This document shows, one piece after another, positions 16,040 to 24,634 of a stretch of 64,000 nucleotides of DNA; the stretch's first letter is position 1, and each line of letters opens with the position of its first letter. The position numbers were made by a program, and so were the translations under genes. Source of the stretch: Pantoea brenneri (GTDB taxonomy: Bacteria > Pseudomonadota > Gammaproteobacteria > Enterobacterales > Enterobacteriaceae); assembly GCA_002095305.1 (NCBI GenBank), contig MIEI01000012.1, forward strand, positions 16,947 through 80,946. Reading direction: 5' to 3'. The notes beneath the pieces were generated by a model. That model did no database searches. It had not been told where the DNA came from and was given only the letters and a program-made list of their open reading frames with translations.

Positions 16040-16110
16040 ATTTAAACACCGGACAGGAAATGTTTTGTCATTACCGCCTGCACGCAGACGGTAACGCCAA
16101 AACGACCTGC
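16040..16110. other. Predicted origin of transfer (oriT) with nick site
   Basis: The minus strand reads CATTTCCTG|TCCGGTG, resembling the CATCCTG|T nick consensus of I- and P-type oriT. The nick would fall between 16054 and 16053. Just beyond is an inverted repeat, TTACCGCCTGC (16071-16081) against GCAGACGGTAA (16084-16094), matching at 10 of 11 positions, the place where NikA-like proteins bind. It sits between the divergent accessory gene and nikA. The polarity sends the minus strand toward lower coordinates first. Confidence 0.7.
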
Positions 16111-16155
16111 TCAGGGCTCCGCCCCGAGACCCGGGTAATGTGCCAAGGTTGAGTT

Positions 16156-16497
16156 ATGTCGAAAAGCGAGAAGCGTCAGAAGAACACACTCATTCAGCTT
16201 CGCTGTACTGAAGCTGAAGCAGAGGCCATCAAGAATAAAGCGATAGTGGCCGGGCTGACGACGTCAGAGTATCTCAGGCGTACCGCACTCAACCGCCGCA
16301 TTCAGGTGCGTACAGACATCCGGATGATGAACGAGATTAAACGCCTCGGCGGTTTACAAAAGCATCTCTACACGCAGATGCAGGAAGGCATGACGACTGA
16401 GCTAAGTCGTCAGTTTTCGGAGGTGCTTGTAGAGATTGCAAGAGCACTTAACGCGCTGGACATGACGCCAGTTGATGCAAAGGAAATAAAAGACTGA
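16156..16497 (+). CDS. nikA: Relaxosome accessory protein NikA (ribbon-helix-helix)
   Basis: A 113-residue protein. The N-terminal ribbon-helix-helix (TLIQLRCTEAEAEAIKNKAIVAGLTTSEYLRR) is typical of NikA/MobC/TraJ proteins, which bind the oriT repeat and recruit the relaxase. The C-terminal half is helical and includes MNEIKRLGGLQKHLY, the common region of the family. The gene starts about 60 bases from the predicted oriT repeat. Its TGA overlaps the ATG of nikB by one base (TGATG), so the two are coupled. Confidence 0.9.
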   Translation: MSKSEKRQKNTLIQLRCTEAEAEAIKNKAIVAGLTTSEYLRRTALNRRIQVRTDIRMMNEIKRLGGLQKHLYTQMQEGMTTELSRQFSEVLVEIARALNALDMTPVDAKEIKD

Positions 16498-18461
16498 TGA
16501 ACGTCATCATTCCACCAAAGCGCCGCGATAAAAAGACCAGCTTTAAGAAGCTGGTCAACTATGTGAGTACGCGCGATGATAAGAAAGCTACTGACGTGGT
16601 CACGTCTGATAATGATGTGCATACTTCATCAGATTCCAATGTATCAACTCCCGGATTTTCTCAGCTGGTTGATTACGTTGGCCGCAAAAATTCTGAGAGC
16701 TCAAATCAGATCCTCAACATTTCACCAGAGGGCATTCAGCGCGTGCTTTCTGGTGAAGTGCTGTGTGAAACCAACTGCTTTTCACTTGATTCCGCTGCGT
16801 CTGAGATGAACATGACGGCGATGCAGAACCGTCGCTGTAAAGATGCGGTTTATCACTACATCCTTTCTTGGCAGGCTGACGAAGATCCAAGTCCTGATGC
16901 CATTTTTGCCTCAGTGCGCCACACGCTTAAGGAGCTGGGGATGGCGGAGCATCAGTACGTTGCTGCTATTCATCGCGATACTGATAATGTGCATTGCCAC
17001 GTCTCTGCTAATCGAGTTCATCCTGAAACTTTCCGCGCACAGAACATCTGGAATGATGCAGACACCTTGCAGAAATCCTGTCGCGTACTTGAACGTGAGC
17101 TGGGCTTTAAAGTCGATAACGGCAGCTGGCAAATGGATCCCAATGGCGAATTGCATCGTACCCATCGTGATATGCCTGCGGCTCCACGCGGTGCGGCTAA
17201 GCGTGAAATCTTTTCTGATAAAGAAAGCCTTCATGGTTATGCGGTTCGTGAAACTCGACAGATGATTAGTGACTTCCATGAGCAGGGATCTCTCAACTGG
17301 CCTCTGCTGCACAACCTGATGTATACGCGCGGGCTTGGCGTACGCGAGCAGAACGGTGGCCTTGCCGTGTTTGACCTGCTTAATCCTGATGGAGTAAGTG
17401 TGAAGGCATCAGATATTCATCCAGCCATCAGCAATCAGGCAATGACAGCACAGCATGGAGTTTTCCAGCCTGCACCTCCGGTTTCTAACCCTGATAGTGA
17501 TGACGACGGCATTCTGCTGATTGATAAGTTTTACGTGCCACAGCTGCATGTTCGCGATCAGGAAGCCCGCCGTGAACGTCGTGAGGCACGTGCTGTAGCA
17601 CGCGAAATTCTCCGCGCTCGTTATGATGCCTATCGCTCTGGCTGGCAAAAGCCTGATCTGCGTGGCAGTGAACAGTTCCGTGAGATTTCTGCACACTGCA
17701 TAGCGATGAAATCACACGTACGTGAAGCTGTTCGCGATCCGCTAATGCGTAAGCTGATGTATCGTGTTGCTGAATTTGAAAAGTTAAAGGCTACTGCTGA
17801 ACTGCGACTGAAACTGCGCGAAGAACGACAGACGCTGCACGATGCTGGCGCGCTTCGTCCGCTCAGCTGGAAGTCCTGGGTTGAACAGGAAGCAGTCAAA
17901 GGAGACGCGGCTGCACTCAGTCAGTTACGAGGCTGGTCTTATCGCAATAATCGTGCAGCACGTAAGCAACAAAGCGCATGGCCAGAAGCTAATGCTGTCA
18001 TTCATTTTGGACCGGGCGATAATGTTCCGACATTCAGGTCGAGCGAACACGAGACGCGTCTATTACGTGACGGCACTGTAAGTTATTTGCGTGACGGACA
18101 ACCCGCCGTAACTGATTTTGGTGACAGGGTAGAGGTCTATTCAGCGCCCGACAGTAAATCCGATCGTTTCAATAATGATTTAGCGGCTGAGCTTACTTCA
18201 TGGCGCAATGGAGATAGTGTAACCCTGACTGGTGAGCAGAGAGCTGTGAACCGTGTGCTGTATTCGGGTGTGATACGTAATCTGACTAAGCGAGACGGGA
18301 ATACATTTTCGGTCAGCGATCCCGAGCAGATGGCCAGCGTGCGTTCAACTGAAATGAGCTTAAGCCAATCTGGAGTGCAGCCGGAGCAGAAACAGGCACA
18401 GGTTCAGTTCAGCAGCGATGATGAATTGCGCCCTGTAAATAAAGATTTACCACGACCATGA
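16497..18461 (+). CDS. nikB: MOBP relaxase NikB with LPD7-like C-terminal domain
   Basis: A 654-residue relaxase. The N-terminus has NYVSTRDD with the candidate catalytic tyrosine near residue 22. The metal-binding motif HRDTDNVHCHVSANRV lies at about 159-174, the HxDx4HxH form of MOBP relaxases. It nicks oriT and leads the strand into the recipient. A long Arg/Glu helical middle is followed by a C-terminal part (from about 500) that looks like the LPD7 domain found in relaxases and primases. At 654 residues it is clearly shorter than NikB of R64 (about 900), nearer the IncL/M type. The frame is intact. Confidence 0.9.
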   Translation: MNVIIPPKRRDKKTSFKKLVNYVSTRDDKKATDVVTSDNDVHTSSDSNVSTPGFSQLVDYVGRKNSESSNQILNISPEGIQRVLSGEVLCETNCFSLDSAASEMNMTAMQNRRCKDAVYHYILSWQADEDPSPDAIFASVRHTLKELGMAEHQYVAAIHRDTDNVHCHVSANRVHPETFRAQNIWNDADTLQKSCRVLERELGFKVDNGSWQMDPNGELHRTHRDMPAAPRGAAKREIFSDKESLHGYAVRETRQMISDFHEQGSLNWPLLHNLMYTRGLGVREQNGGLAVFDLLNPDGVSVKASDIHPAISNQAMTAQHGVFQPAPPVSNPDSDDDGILLIDKFYVPQLHVRDQEARRERREARAVAREILRARYDAYRSGWQKPDLRGSEQFREISAHCIAMKSHVREAVRDPLMRKLMYRVAEFEKLKATAELRLKLREERQTLHDAGALRPLSWKSWVEQEAVKGDAAALSQLRGWSYRNNRAARKQQSAWPEANAVIHFGPGDNVPTFRSSEHETRLLRDGTVSYLRDGQPAVTDFGDRVEVYSAPDSKSDRFNNDLAAELTSWRNGDSVTLTGEQRAVNRVLYSGVIRNLTKRDGNTFSVSDPEQMASVRSTEMSLSQSGVQPEQKQAQVQFSSDDELRPVNKDLPRP

Positions 18462-18570
18462 GGAGATTTAAAACAAAGACATAACTCAAATTAAAGTTCT
18501 ATGTCGCTGATTGCACAGGCTGGACCCCTGTACAACCAGCTAACCACATCAACCTGACTAGGAGGCTGCT

Positions 18571-19098
18571 ATGGCTGCCGTGGATCCTATTGTATATGCA
18601 CAATTGTGCAAGTATTTTCCTGCATTAACCCCAAAGCAGGCTACAAACGTTTGTTTCTATTCTATGGGTGCAAACCATCAGGACATCTCAAGCCTTCTTG
18701 AAACTGCTCCTGTCACAGTCAAAAAGTCTCTGGAGTCTGTACAGAAGCATTTCAATACTGACTCCCTTCCTGAGCTCAAAACTGTGTTTTGGGCTGGCTT
18801 CACTTTCCGGCAGATCTGCGCTAAGTACAGTATTAACTGTGATGAAGTATTTACTTCATTACGTACTGAAGCTCTTATCTCTCTTAAACCGTTTTTCCCC
18901 GAGCTTAATAAAAACCAAATGCTGGGTGCAATTCTTTACTCAGTGGGGTTTCCTGCAGCTGAGATAGCTGTCAAAGGTCGCTTCTCTGTTGCTCAGATTG
19001 AGCAACTGCTTGCTGAAGCAATGGCAGCTATGGGGGTTGCATCCGAGATCTTACTCAGGATGTTAATTACAAGCCGGTTTATTCTGGATTTGTGTTAG
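18571..19098 (+). CDS. Putative transcriptional regulator with repeated helix-turn-helix units
   Basis: A 175-residue protein behind TAGGAGGCTGCT. It holds two similar units, FPALTPKQATNVCFYSMGANHQDISSLL (about 16-43) and FPELNKNQMLGAILYSVGFPAAEIAV (about 110-135), with a shorter related unit between. Each resembles the LuxR/FixJ helix-turn-helix (LT..Q......GA....I...L...TV). Position just after nikB and before the pil and tra units suits a regulator of transfer, but I cannot name an orthologue. The codon mix is more AT-rich than in the transfer genes. Confidence 0.65.
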   Translation: MAAVDPIVYAQLCKYFPALTPKQATNVCFYSMGANHQDISSLLETAPVTVKKSLESVQKHFNTDSLPELKTVFWAGFTFRQICAKYSINCDEVFTSLRTEALISLKPFFPELNKNQMLGAILYSVGFPAAEIAVKGRFSVAQIEQLLAEAMAAMGVASEILLRMLITSRFILDLC

Positions 19099-19138
19099 TT
19101 AAGGACAGTTAAGCTTCTGTAAGGTTTTTTAATTCAGG

Positions 19139-19167
19139 GTGCAAATTAATTTTTGCGCTTTTTTTTG
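19139..19167 (+). terminator. Terminator after the 18571 gene
   Basis: GTGCAAA (19139-19145) pairs with TTTGCGC (19152-19158) with one wobble, followed by eight T residues. It ends the nikAB-downstream unit. The ~160 bases after it are AT-rich and probably hold the promoter of the 19328 gene. Confidence 0.7.
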
Positions 19168-19327
19168 ATTAAATATATGATAATTAATGTTTTTTATTCT
19201 TTGTAACTATCCTCATTGATACTGTTTATTTATCCAGTATCTTTTAAGGTAGTTTGAATTTTAGGACCAATCTTATCTAATACGCATCACTTACTTAATC
19301 CTTACAAAATTCGAACTCGGAGTACAT

Positions 19328-19534
19328 ATGGCGGCAAGCAAACCTCAGAAAGGCATCGCTATGATGCTGTACATGCCGTCTGAACTTAATGATCTTCTGA
19401 CAGCCTCTGCTAAAAGGTCAGGTCGAGCAAAAACAACAGAAGCACTATTTCGGCTGGAAGATCATCTGAAGCTTTATGATTCACTCGCCTCACCAGGGCA
19501 ACGTTTTACTGCCGAAGATAACGGCAAAAATTAA
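19328..19534 (+). CDS. TraY-domain ribbon-helix-helix protein
   Basis: A 68-residue protein behind CTCGGAGTACAT. The segment MLYMPSELNDLLTASAKRSGRAKTTEALFRLEDHLKLYDSLA fits the TraY family (AA.RSGRSK..EA..RLEDHL), ribbon-helix-helix proteins that bind oriT or transfer promoters in F-type plasmids. It is not the DotA-like TraY of this system, which lies at 52554. A role as transfer regulator is likely, because about 560 non-coding bases follow and then the genes leading into the pil operon. Confidence 0.75.
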   Translation: MAASKPQKGIAMMLYMPSELNDLLTASAKRSGRAKTTEALFRLEDHLKLYDSLASPGQRFTAEDNGKN

Positions 19535-20094
19535 ATAAGTAATCCTGCCGGTGTCTTTAATACCGGCTCTCTTATTTTGTCAATTATGCGCAATCGCGCA
19601 GGGCATCCCATTATCCTTTTTCGGGGTCCAGCTCTTTAACAACGTGCCCGTTATTACCCTGATCTCAAGGTCCTCTCTTGCCGGCATGCAATACCGGTGC
19701 GCGGAAGATGTCCGGAGGCTACGTCATGGCCTGCAACACATCAGGGGAACCTGCCGGGAGGCGGGGCAGTGAAAGGAGCTACTGTACTCATTTCACTGGC
19801 CGGGACAGTGCAAAGTCGGAATTGTGGCGCGTTACCGTTATACCCCTACGTACAAATGCGATGTATTCATTTCAGGCCCCGGGGCGATCCGTCGGGCTCC
19901 CTGTATCTGGAGAAGATTAGCCCTGCACCAGAGTGCGGTCGTGAACGGGCATCCCTGACGGTATCAATCCACATAACGCACAGTGACACTTAGAAGTCTG
20001 TGCTTGCCCACTCAAGTGAGTGGGTAAGCCCGGAATTACTGAATTTTTGTTGATAGCTAATGCCCGGATGACGGGCAGAATTTTGGGGTGAATC
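19535..20094 (+). other. 560-bp non-coding, structured region
   Basis: Short open frames here have poor starts and unnatural composition, so I see no gene. The segment holds several hairpins. The best is CTTGCCCACTCA (20003-20014) with TGAGTGGGTAAG (20017-20028), and there is a small one, GCCCGGATGACGGGC, near 20062. It lies between the TraY-like gene and the HNH-like gene. It could be a long untranslated leader or encode a small RNA. Confidence 0.45.
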
Positions 20095-20478
20095 GTGAAT
20101 CTATCTAAAAACAAACGCGAAGCTCTGAGGAACCAGTTTGGTGGCTGCTGCGCTTATTGCGGTGAGCAGCTGCCCGATCGCGGCTGGCATGCAGAACTTA
20201 TTGGCGAGGAATATATCAGCGGCGGGCTTGCGGCGGTTTGCCGAGACTGCCGTGTTGCTAAAGGCAATGCAACACCTGAGGCTTTCAGAGCCATTCTTGC
20301 AGAGCAGGTTGAACGAGCGCAGCGCAGCAGTATCAACTTTCGTACGGCTCTGCGCTTTGGCCTGGTCTGTAAGGTTAAAGAGCCTGTGCAGTTCTGGTTT
20401 GAACGTCAGCAGAGGGCACAAGCCACGTCTGCGCGTTCTTATACAGCCTTAGCCTTCCTTAACAGCCCGCAGGTCTAA
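20095..20478 (+). CDS. HNH-endonuclease-like zinc-binding protein
   Basis: A 127-residue protein starting with GTG behind TTTTGGGGTG. It has two cysteine pairs, CCAYCGEQL near residues 18-21 and CRDCRVAKGNA near 49-52, with a conserved-looking W-H-A-E between. That is the zinc-ribbon frame of HNH nucleases. The final motif, ..CRDCRVAKGNATPEAFR, matches the C..CN..KG..T.EE pattern, but the central catalytic histidines are not obvious, so activity is uncertain. Confidence 0.6.
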   Translation: MNLSKNKREALRNQFGGCCAYCGEQLPDRGWHAELIGEEYISGGLAAVCRDCRVAKGNATPEAFRAILAEQVERAQRSSINFRTALRFGLVCKVKEPVQFWFERQQRAQATSARSYTALAFLNSPQV

Positions 20479-20509
20479 CCTCAGCGTTTTACTTTAATCT
20501 GGAATAAAT

Positions 20510-21109
20510 ATGGGTATGAATTCTATTCAGCGCACCTGCATTCTTCTCGCGCTTATTTCTCCTTTAATTTTAACTTCATGCGTTCAGAAAGATGCGTCAT
20601 TGTCAGAGAAATCTTCCTGCAGTAAACAATGTGGCAGCGGCGTCAACATTAGCGTGAGTGCATGGCGTTTCACGTCATCGCAGGGCAGCAGTGCTGAAGA
20701 GTTACTGAAAATACCCTCTGATTCTGTCATTCCGTCACTGAACTCAGGATCTTTGCGAGTCATCAAGCCCAGCCAGGTAGATGCAACCAAGACGCTACTC
20801 AATAAACGGGCCAAATTCCTCACAACTTCAACCGCATGGACTGAGAATATGCAGCCGCTGCCGGTAAGCGTAACTGATGCTTCCGAAGAGTTGAATGCTG
20901 TGGTTACCCCTTATCCTCAGTTCGAAGAAAATGGCCCTCGTATGGTCAGTTATGAGCTGAGTTCCGCTATGCTCCTGCGTAAAAGTGGTTCGCTTGATGG
21001 TAAGTCGTTTAACCCGGGGCGGGTTAGATTGCCTTCAGGCGGGGCATTAGTGGTTGTACAGCACAACGCCGGTGAAAGCATTATCTGGCTTATACAGTCC
21101 GGTAAATGA
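20510..21109 (+). CDS. Putative lipoprotein (position suggests a pilus accessory protein)
   Basis: A 199-residue protein with a signal peptide ending LILTSC, a lipobox that predicts lipidation at Cys 24. The mature part is Ser-rich with no domain I recognise. It lies upstream of pilL but is separated from it by a terminator and 341 bases, so it is a different transcription unit. In R64 a PilK lipoprotein precedes PilL; equivalence here is only positional. Confidence 0.6.
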   Translation: MGMNSIQRTCILLALISPLILTSCVQKDASLSEKSSCSKQCGSGVNISVSAWRFTSSQGSSAEELLKIPSDSVIPSLNSGSLRVIKPSQVDATKTLLNKRAKFLTTSTAWTENMQPLPVSVTDASEELNAVVTPYPQFEENGPRMVSYELSSAMLLRKSGSLDGKSFNPGRVRLPSGGALVVVQHNAGESIIWLIQSGK

Positions 21110-21450
21110 ACCTGATGATGCTGGGCGCACAACCGGCACTGTTTTTTTTAAACATGACGCCTCATTGAAAAGCGCACTTGCCCTGATCGGCCAGTGCGCT
21201 TTTCGTTGCGGCGGACCTGCGGCCAGCGCACGCGGTCAGACTGACGTCGGCTTAAATTTTTTTAATACGATGCGTAGAGTCTAATAACGCCGCTCTGGCG
21301 TCTGTCAGTCTGGCCAGAGCACCGGGAGGCACCCGGCGCTGCAACATCCCTTCTGAATGGCGGGTATCCCGCTTTTTGCACAGTCAATGCCGGGCAGCCT
21401 GAGGCCACCGGGCGGACAGTGCCGGCCATGAGCTATCCGGAGTCTTCTCT
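21110..21450 (+). other. Gap before pilL holding a terminator and the probable pil promoter
   Basis: No gene is visible. After the terminator at 21167-21204 comes an AT-rich patch (TTAAATTTTTTTAATACGATG near 21250-21271) that may be the pil promoter. GC-rich bases and short inverted stretches then lead to the ribosome site CCGGAG near 21437. Confidence 0.4.
21167..21204. terminator. Strong hairpin terminator
   Basis: GAAAAGCGCACT (21167-21178) pairs perfectly with AGTGCGCTTTTC (21193-21204), with an A-run and a T-run at the arms, so it can act in both directions. It separates the lipoprotein gene from the pil operon. Confidence 0.85.
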
Positions 21451-22533
21451 ATGTCACTTATTGAACGGGCAGGGCTGTTTCCGGCTCTGTTTCTGACCGG
21501 CTGTGCTCAGCAGGCAGTCATCACCGGGCCACCATCGGGCAGCGTGGTGGACGGCATGCTCTCGCGCAGCGCGGCCGACATCAGCGCCATGCAGTACCGC
21601 ATACACCAGAGCAGCCCCTCAGCCCAGCGTCCCGTGTCCTCAGCGAGCGTGAAACCAACTGCGCCATTGTTATCACGTCCGGCTGTCGCCTCGGCTCCAC
21701 TCCTGAAACCATCGGGCCCCCCCTTGCCATCGGCAACTGCTGGCGCGGGGCCTGCAGACGGCTTCGTGCGGCAGAGTGGCGTGGCACCAACGCTGCGCGC
21801 TGCCCTGCGCAAAATTGTCCCGCCCGGGCATACCGTCGTGTTTGATAAGGCCGTTTCCGCAGATGCGCCAGAGTTATGGCAGTGGACGGGTAACGATCGC
21901 TGGCCCTTCGTCATCGATAAGCTGCTGGCCACGCGCGGCATGAAAGCGACCGTGAACGAGAAAACGGGCACGGTTACCGTTGAGCCTGCGCAGCGCGCGC
22001 AGACAACGCGCGTACCCGGTAAGGGGGCGTCATCGCCCGTGCCAGCTGCGGGGCCTATTAAGTCAGTGCCGGCAGCTACGCCTTATAAACCGGCCTCGTC
22101 GGTGCCAGCAAAAACAGTTACCCAGACCGGAACCGGGCGTAACCCGTTCCGCGGCGATGCCACAGCAAAAGCTGCCGGAGCGGCGAACGTGCCGGTTTCA
22201 CCTGCCGCAACTAAGGCCCCCGTCGTGCCGGTCATCCCCCCGAAAGTGATTCAGGTGCGACACTGGCGCATTGAAACGGGCAGCACGGTGAAGGACTGGC
22301 TTTACAGTCAGGCCGCTACCGAAGCGTGTACCGCGCCCGGCATTAAAAACTGGACCGTCGCCTGGCTGACGCCGACCAACTATCGGGTTGATGCACCGCT
22401 CACCTTTGACGGTAATTTCCGCGAAATGCTGAACCAACTTTTCATACTCTACGGTACGGCGAAGGTGCCTCTCTACGCCGGAACACGTACCGCACAGTGT
22501 GTGGTGTCGGTGGACGATAAGGAGGTTCATTAA
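21451..22533 (+). CDS. pilL: Thin-pilus lipoprotein PilL
   Basis: A 360-residue lipoprotein (lipobox LTGC at about 14-17). The N-terminal part is Pro/Ala/Ser-rich. A domain at about 110-180 (LRAALRKIVPPGHTVVFD and WPFVIDKLL) resembles TcpQ/PilL periplasmic domains. The C-terminus (WRIETGSTVKDWLY, then LTFDGNFREMLNQLF) is the TcpQ-like region that assists secretin assembly. It heads the pil operon and overlaps pilM by one base. R64 PilL is of similar length. Confidence 0.85.
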   Translation: MSLIERAGLFPALFLTGCAQQAVITGPPSGSVVDGMLSRSAADISAMQYRIHQSSPSAQRPVSSASVKPTAPLLSRPAVASAPLLKPSGPPLPSATAGAGPADGFVRQSGVAPTLRAALRKIVPPGHTVVFDKAVSADAPELWQWTGNDRWPFVIDKLLATRGMKATVNEKTGTVTVEPAQRAQTTRVPGKGASSPVPAAGPIKSVPAATPYKPASSVPAKTVTQTGTGRNPFRGDATAKAAGAANVPVSPAATKAPVVPVIPPKVIQVRHWRIETGSTVKDWLYSQAATEACTAPGIKNWTVAWLTPTNYRVDAPLTFDGNFREMLNQLFILYGTAKVPLYAGTRTAQCVVSVDDKEVH

Positions 22534-22970
22534 TGTTCATGTACTGGCTGCTGGTTATCTTTGCAGGATTCCTGCTGGACGGACTTTCTACTGACCAGCG
22601 GGCCGTGCATGAGGCAGGGCAGCTGCAGGACCAGACGCAAAGTCTCCGGGCCACTCAGATGGTGCGCTATATGAACCGCATCAACGACTGGCGCTATCTC
22701 AACCCCACGGCGGATAACGTCAGCGTCAGTAATGCGCAGCTCACAGGCTGGAAGAGCGTTTCGGGCCTCAGTAACGTGATCGCCGGCGGCAGAACATACG
22801 TGTGGCGCGCCGGAGAACCCGGGCTGATGGCGGCGCTGCTGACGCAGACCCGTCAATCCGCCCTCGCAGGACACGTAGTCTCTCGCCGCCTGCTCGACAA
22901 TAGTGGCACCGATATGCAGCTTACCGTTCCCGCCGTCATCCCCGACGGCAGCGTGGTATGGGTTAACTGA
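22533..22970 (+). CDS. pilM: Thin-pilus protein PilM
   Basis: A 145-residue protein, the length of R64 PilM. A single N-terminal hydrophobic segment (MYWLLVIFAGFLL) anchors it in the inner membrane, and the rest is periplasmic. The ATG overlaps the stop of pilL. It is identified by its place between PilL and the secretin PilN and by length. Confidence 0.85.
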   Translation: MFMYWLLVIFAGFLLDGLSTDQRAVHEAGQLQDQTQSLRATQMVRYMNRINDWRYLNPTADNVSVSNAQLTGWKSVSGLSNVIAGGRTYVWRAGEPGLMAALLTQTRQSALAGHVVSRRLLDNSGTDMQLTVPAVIPDGSVVWVN

Positions 22971-22996
22971 CTTTCCCTTTCTTACAGGACACAGCA

Positions 22997-24625
22997 ATGA
23001 AATTATCTCACCGGCTGACCGCGGCGGCGGCGCTCTGCCTGCTGGCCAGCGGCTGCAGCACGCTTGATCGCGTGGATGCCACTGAAAAACGGGCGGGCTT
23101 CGCCGAGGCGCAGGCCGATGCCCATAAACGCGCGCTTGAGAGCGGGCAGGTTGTGCGCGATCTGACGTCACAGTGGATTAATCCGGTTCCCATCAGCGGA
23201 GTTGCCGGGCAGCGCTCTGAGCTTCCTCCGTGTGCGATCAAAATCAACCGCCCGGGCATGGTGTCGCTTGCCTACGTCAGCTCCTTCATTACTGACCAGT
23301 GCCGTATTCCGGTTGTTGTAACGCCAGACGCCCAGGCAGCGATGGCTGGCAGTGGAGGTGGTAGTAAAACAGAAAAAATTTCCGGCCCGCTACCGGCTCC
23401 AGATGCCAGCGGCATGGTGCCGCTGGCTGCAATGGGACAGACCAGCAGTCAGCCGGTTGCAGTGCCTCAGAGCGAGGGCGGTCTGCGCGGCGTCAGCTGG
23501 AATGGCTCGCTCAGCGGCCTGCTGGACAACGTGACCACGCGCCTTGGTCTGTCCTGGCGCTACGAGTACGGACATATCGCTATCTTCTGGCTCGATACCC
23601 GAAACTTCGCCATCAACTTTATGGACAGCGACGCGAGTTTCGTGTCGAAAACGGTGAGCGGCACAACGACGTCTACCGGGACCAGCGGTGGAGGTGGCGG
23701 TAACACAGGAGACAACAGCACCAGTCAGACCACTACGGCGACCATCAAATCTAACATCTTTAAGGATGTGGAAAATACGGTGAAGTCAATGCTGACGCCG
23801 GGCTCCGGGCGTCTCAACCTGTCAGCCGGCGTCCTTACTGTTACCGATACGCCGCGCGTGCTCGATGCCATTGGCCGCTACATAGACGATCGCAACCGCG
23901 AGCTTAACCGCCAGGTGATGATTTCGGTGAAGGTCTTCAGTATCGAGAATCGTCATCAGAACCAGCTGGGTATTGACTGGAATGCGGTACTGAACACCGG
24001 CAGTGTCGGAATGTCACTGACCAGCCCGTTTACCGGTGCTGCAGCGGATGCGCTGAGCGGCGGTGTGGCCATTCTGGACGGCAAAGGCCAGGGCACGCAG
24101 ACGTTTCTTAAAGCCCTCGACGAGCAGGCAAAGCTCAGCGTGGTTACCTCCGCCTCGGCGCTGACCACTAACCTGTCTGCCGTGCCGGTACAGAACGCCA
24201 TTCAACAGGATTACGTACCAAATATCAGCACAAGCCAGACAGCGAACGTCGGGACCAGTACCTCAATTACCACAGCAACGATCACCACCGGCTTTAACAT
24301 GACCGCATTGCCGTTGTTGTTCCCTAACTCACCGAAGATGCAGCTGGAATTCTCCATCAGCATGTCTGATGACCCGACATTCACGGCATTTACTTCCGGT
24401 GGCCAGAACGCGCAGCTGGCCAAGACAACCCCTAAAACCATTGTTCAGCGAGTGATCATTCAGTCCGGCCAGACGCTGGTACTGAGTGGCTATGAGCAGT
24501 TAAGTGACTCCGCTAACCGGCAGGGAACAGGCAGCTACAGCTTCTTTGGCCTGGGCGGCGGCGCGCGCGGCGACGACGGGCGACGCATGTTCATCATTCT
24601 CGTGACGCCTGTGGTGCTGGGATAA
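22997..24625 (+). CDS. pilN: Outer-membrane secretin PilN of the thin pilus
   Basis: A 542-residue lipoprotein (signal with ALCLLASGCS). It has an N-terminal domain, a Gly/Ser/Thr-rich linker at about 220-250, and a C-terminal secretin domain from about 290. Typical secretin pieces include VMISVKVFSIENRHQNQLGIDW and, near the end, IQSGQTLVLSGYEQ with RMFIILVTPVVLG. PilN forms the outer-membrane pore through which the thin pilus emerges. Ribosome site AGGA. Confidence 0.95.
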   Translation: MKLSHRLTAAAALCLLASGCSTLDRVDATEKRAGFAEAQADAHKRALESGQVVRDLTSQWINPVPISGVAGQRSELPPCAIKINRPGMVSLAYVSSFITDQCRIPVVVTPDAQAAMAGSGGGSKTEKISGPLPAPDASGMVPLAAMGQTSSQPVAVPQSEGGLRGVSWNGSLSGLLDNVTTRLGLSWRYEYGHIAIFWLDTRNFAINFMDSDASFVSKTVSGTTTSTGTSGGGGGNTGDNSTSQTTTATIKSNIFKDVENTVKSMLTPGSGRLNLSAGVLTVTDTPRVLDAIGRYIDDRNRELNRQVMISVKVFSIENRHQNQLGIDWNAVLNTGSVGMSLTSPFTGAAADALSGGVAILDGKGQGTQTFLKALDEQAKLSVVTSASALTTNLSAVPVQNAIQQDYVPNISTSQTANVGTSTSITTATITTGFNMTALPLLFPNSPKMQLEFSISMSDDPTFTAFTSGGQNAQLAKTTPKTIVQRVIIQSGQTLVLSGYEQLSDSANRQGTGSYSFFGLGGGARGDDGRRMFIILVTPVVLG

Positions 24626-24634
24626 GGAGACGTT

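Noticed and set aside
18501..18557. 18-codon frame (MSLIAQAGPLYNQLTTST) before the 18571 gene
   Set aside because: It has no ribosome site. It could be a leader peptide but nothing supports attenuation.
19551..19993. Overlapping 73-98-codon plus-strand frames
   Set aside because: They have no ribosome sites and unnatural residue content, and they overlap one another in different frames.
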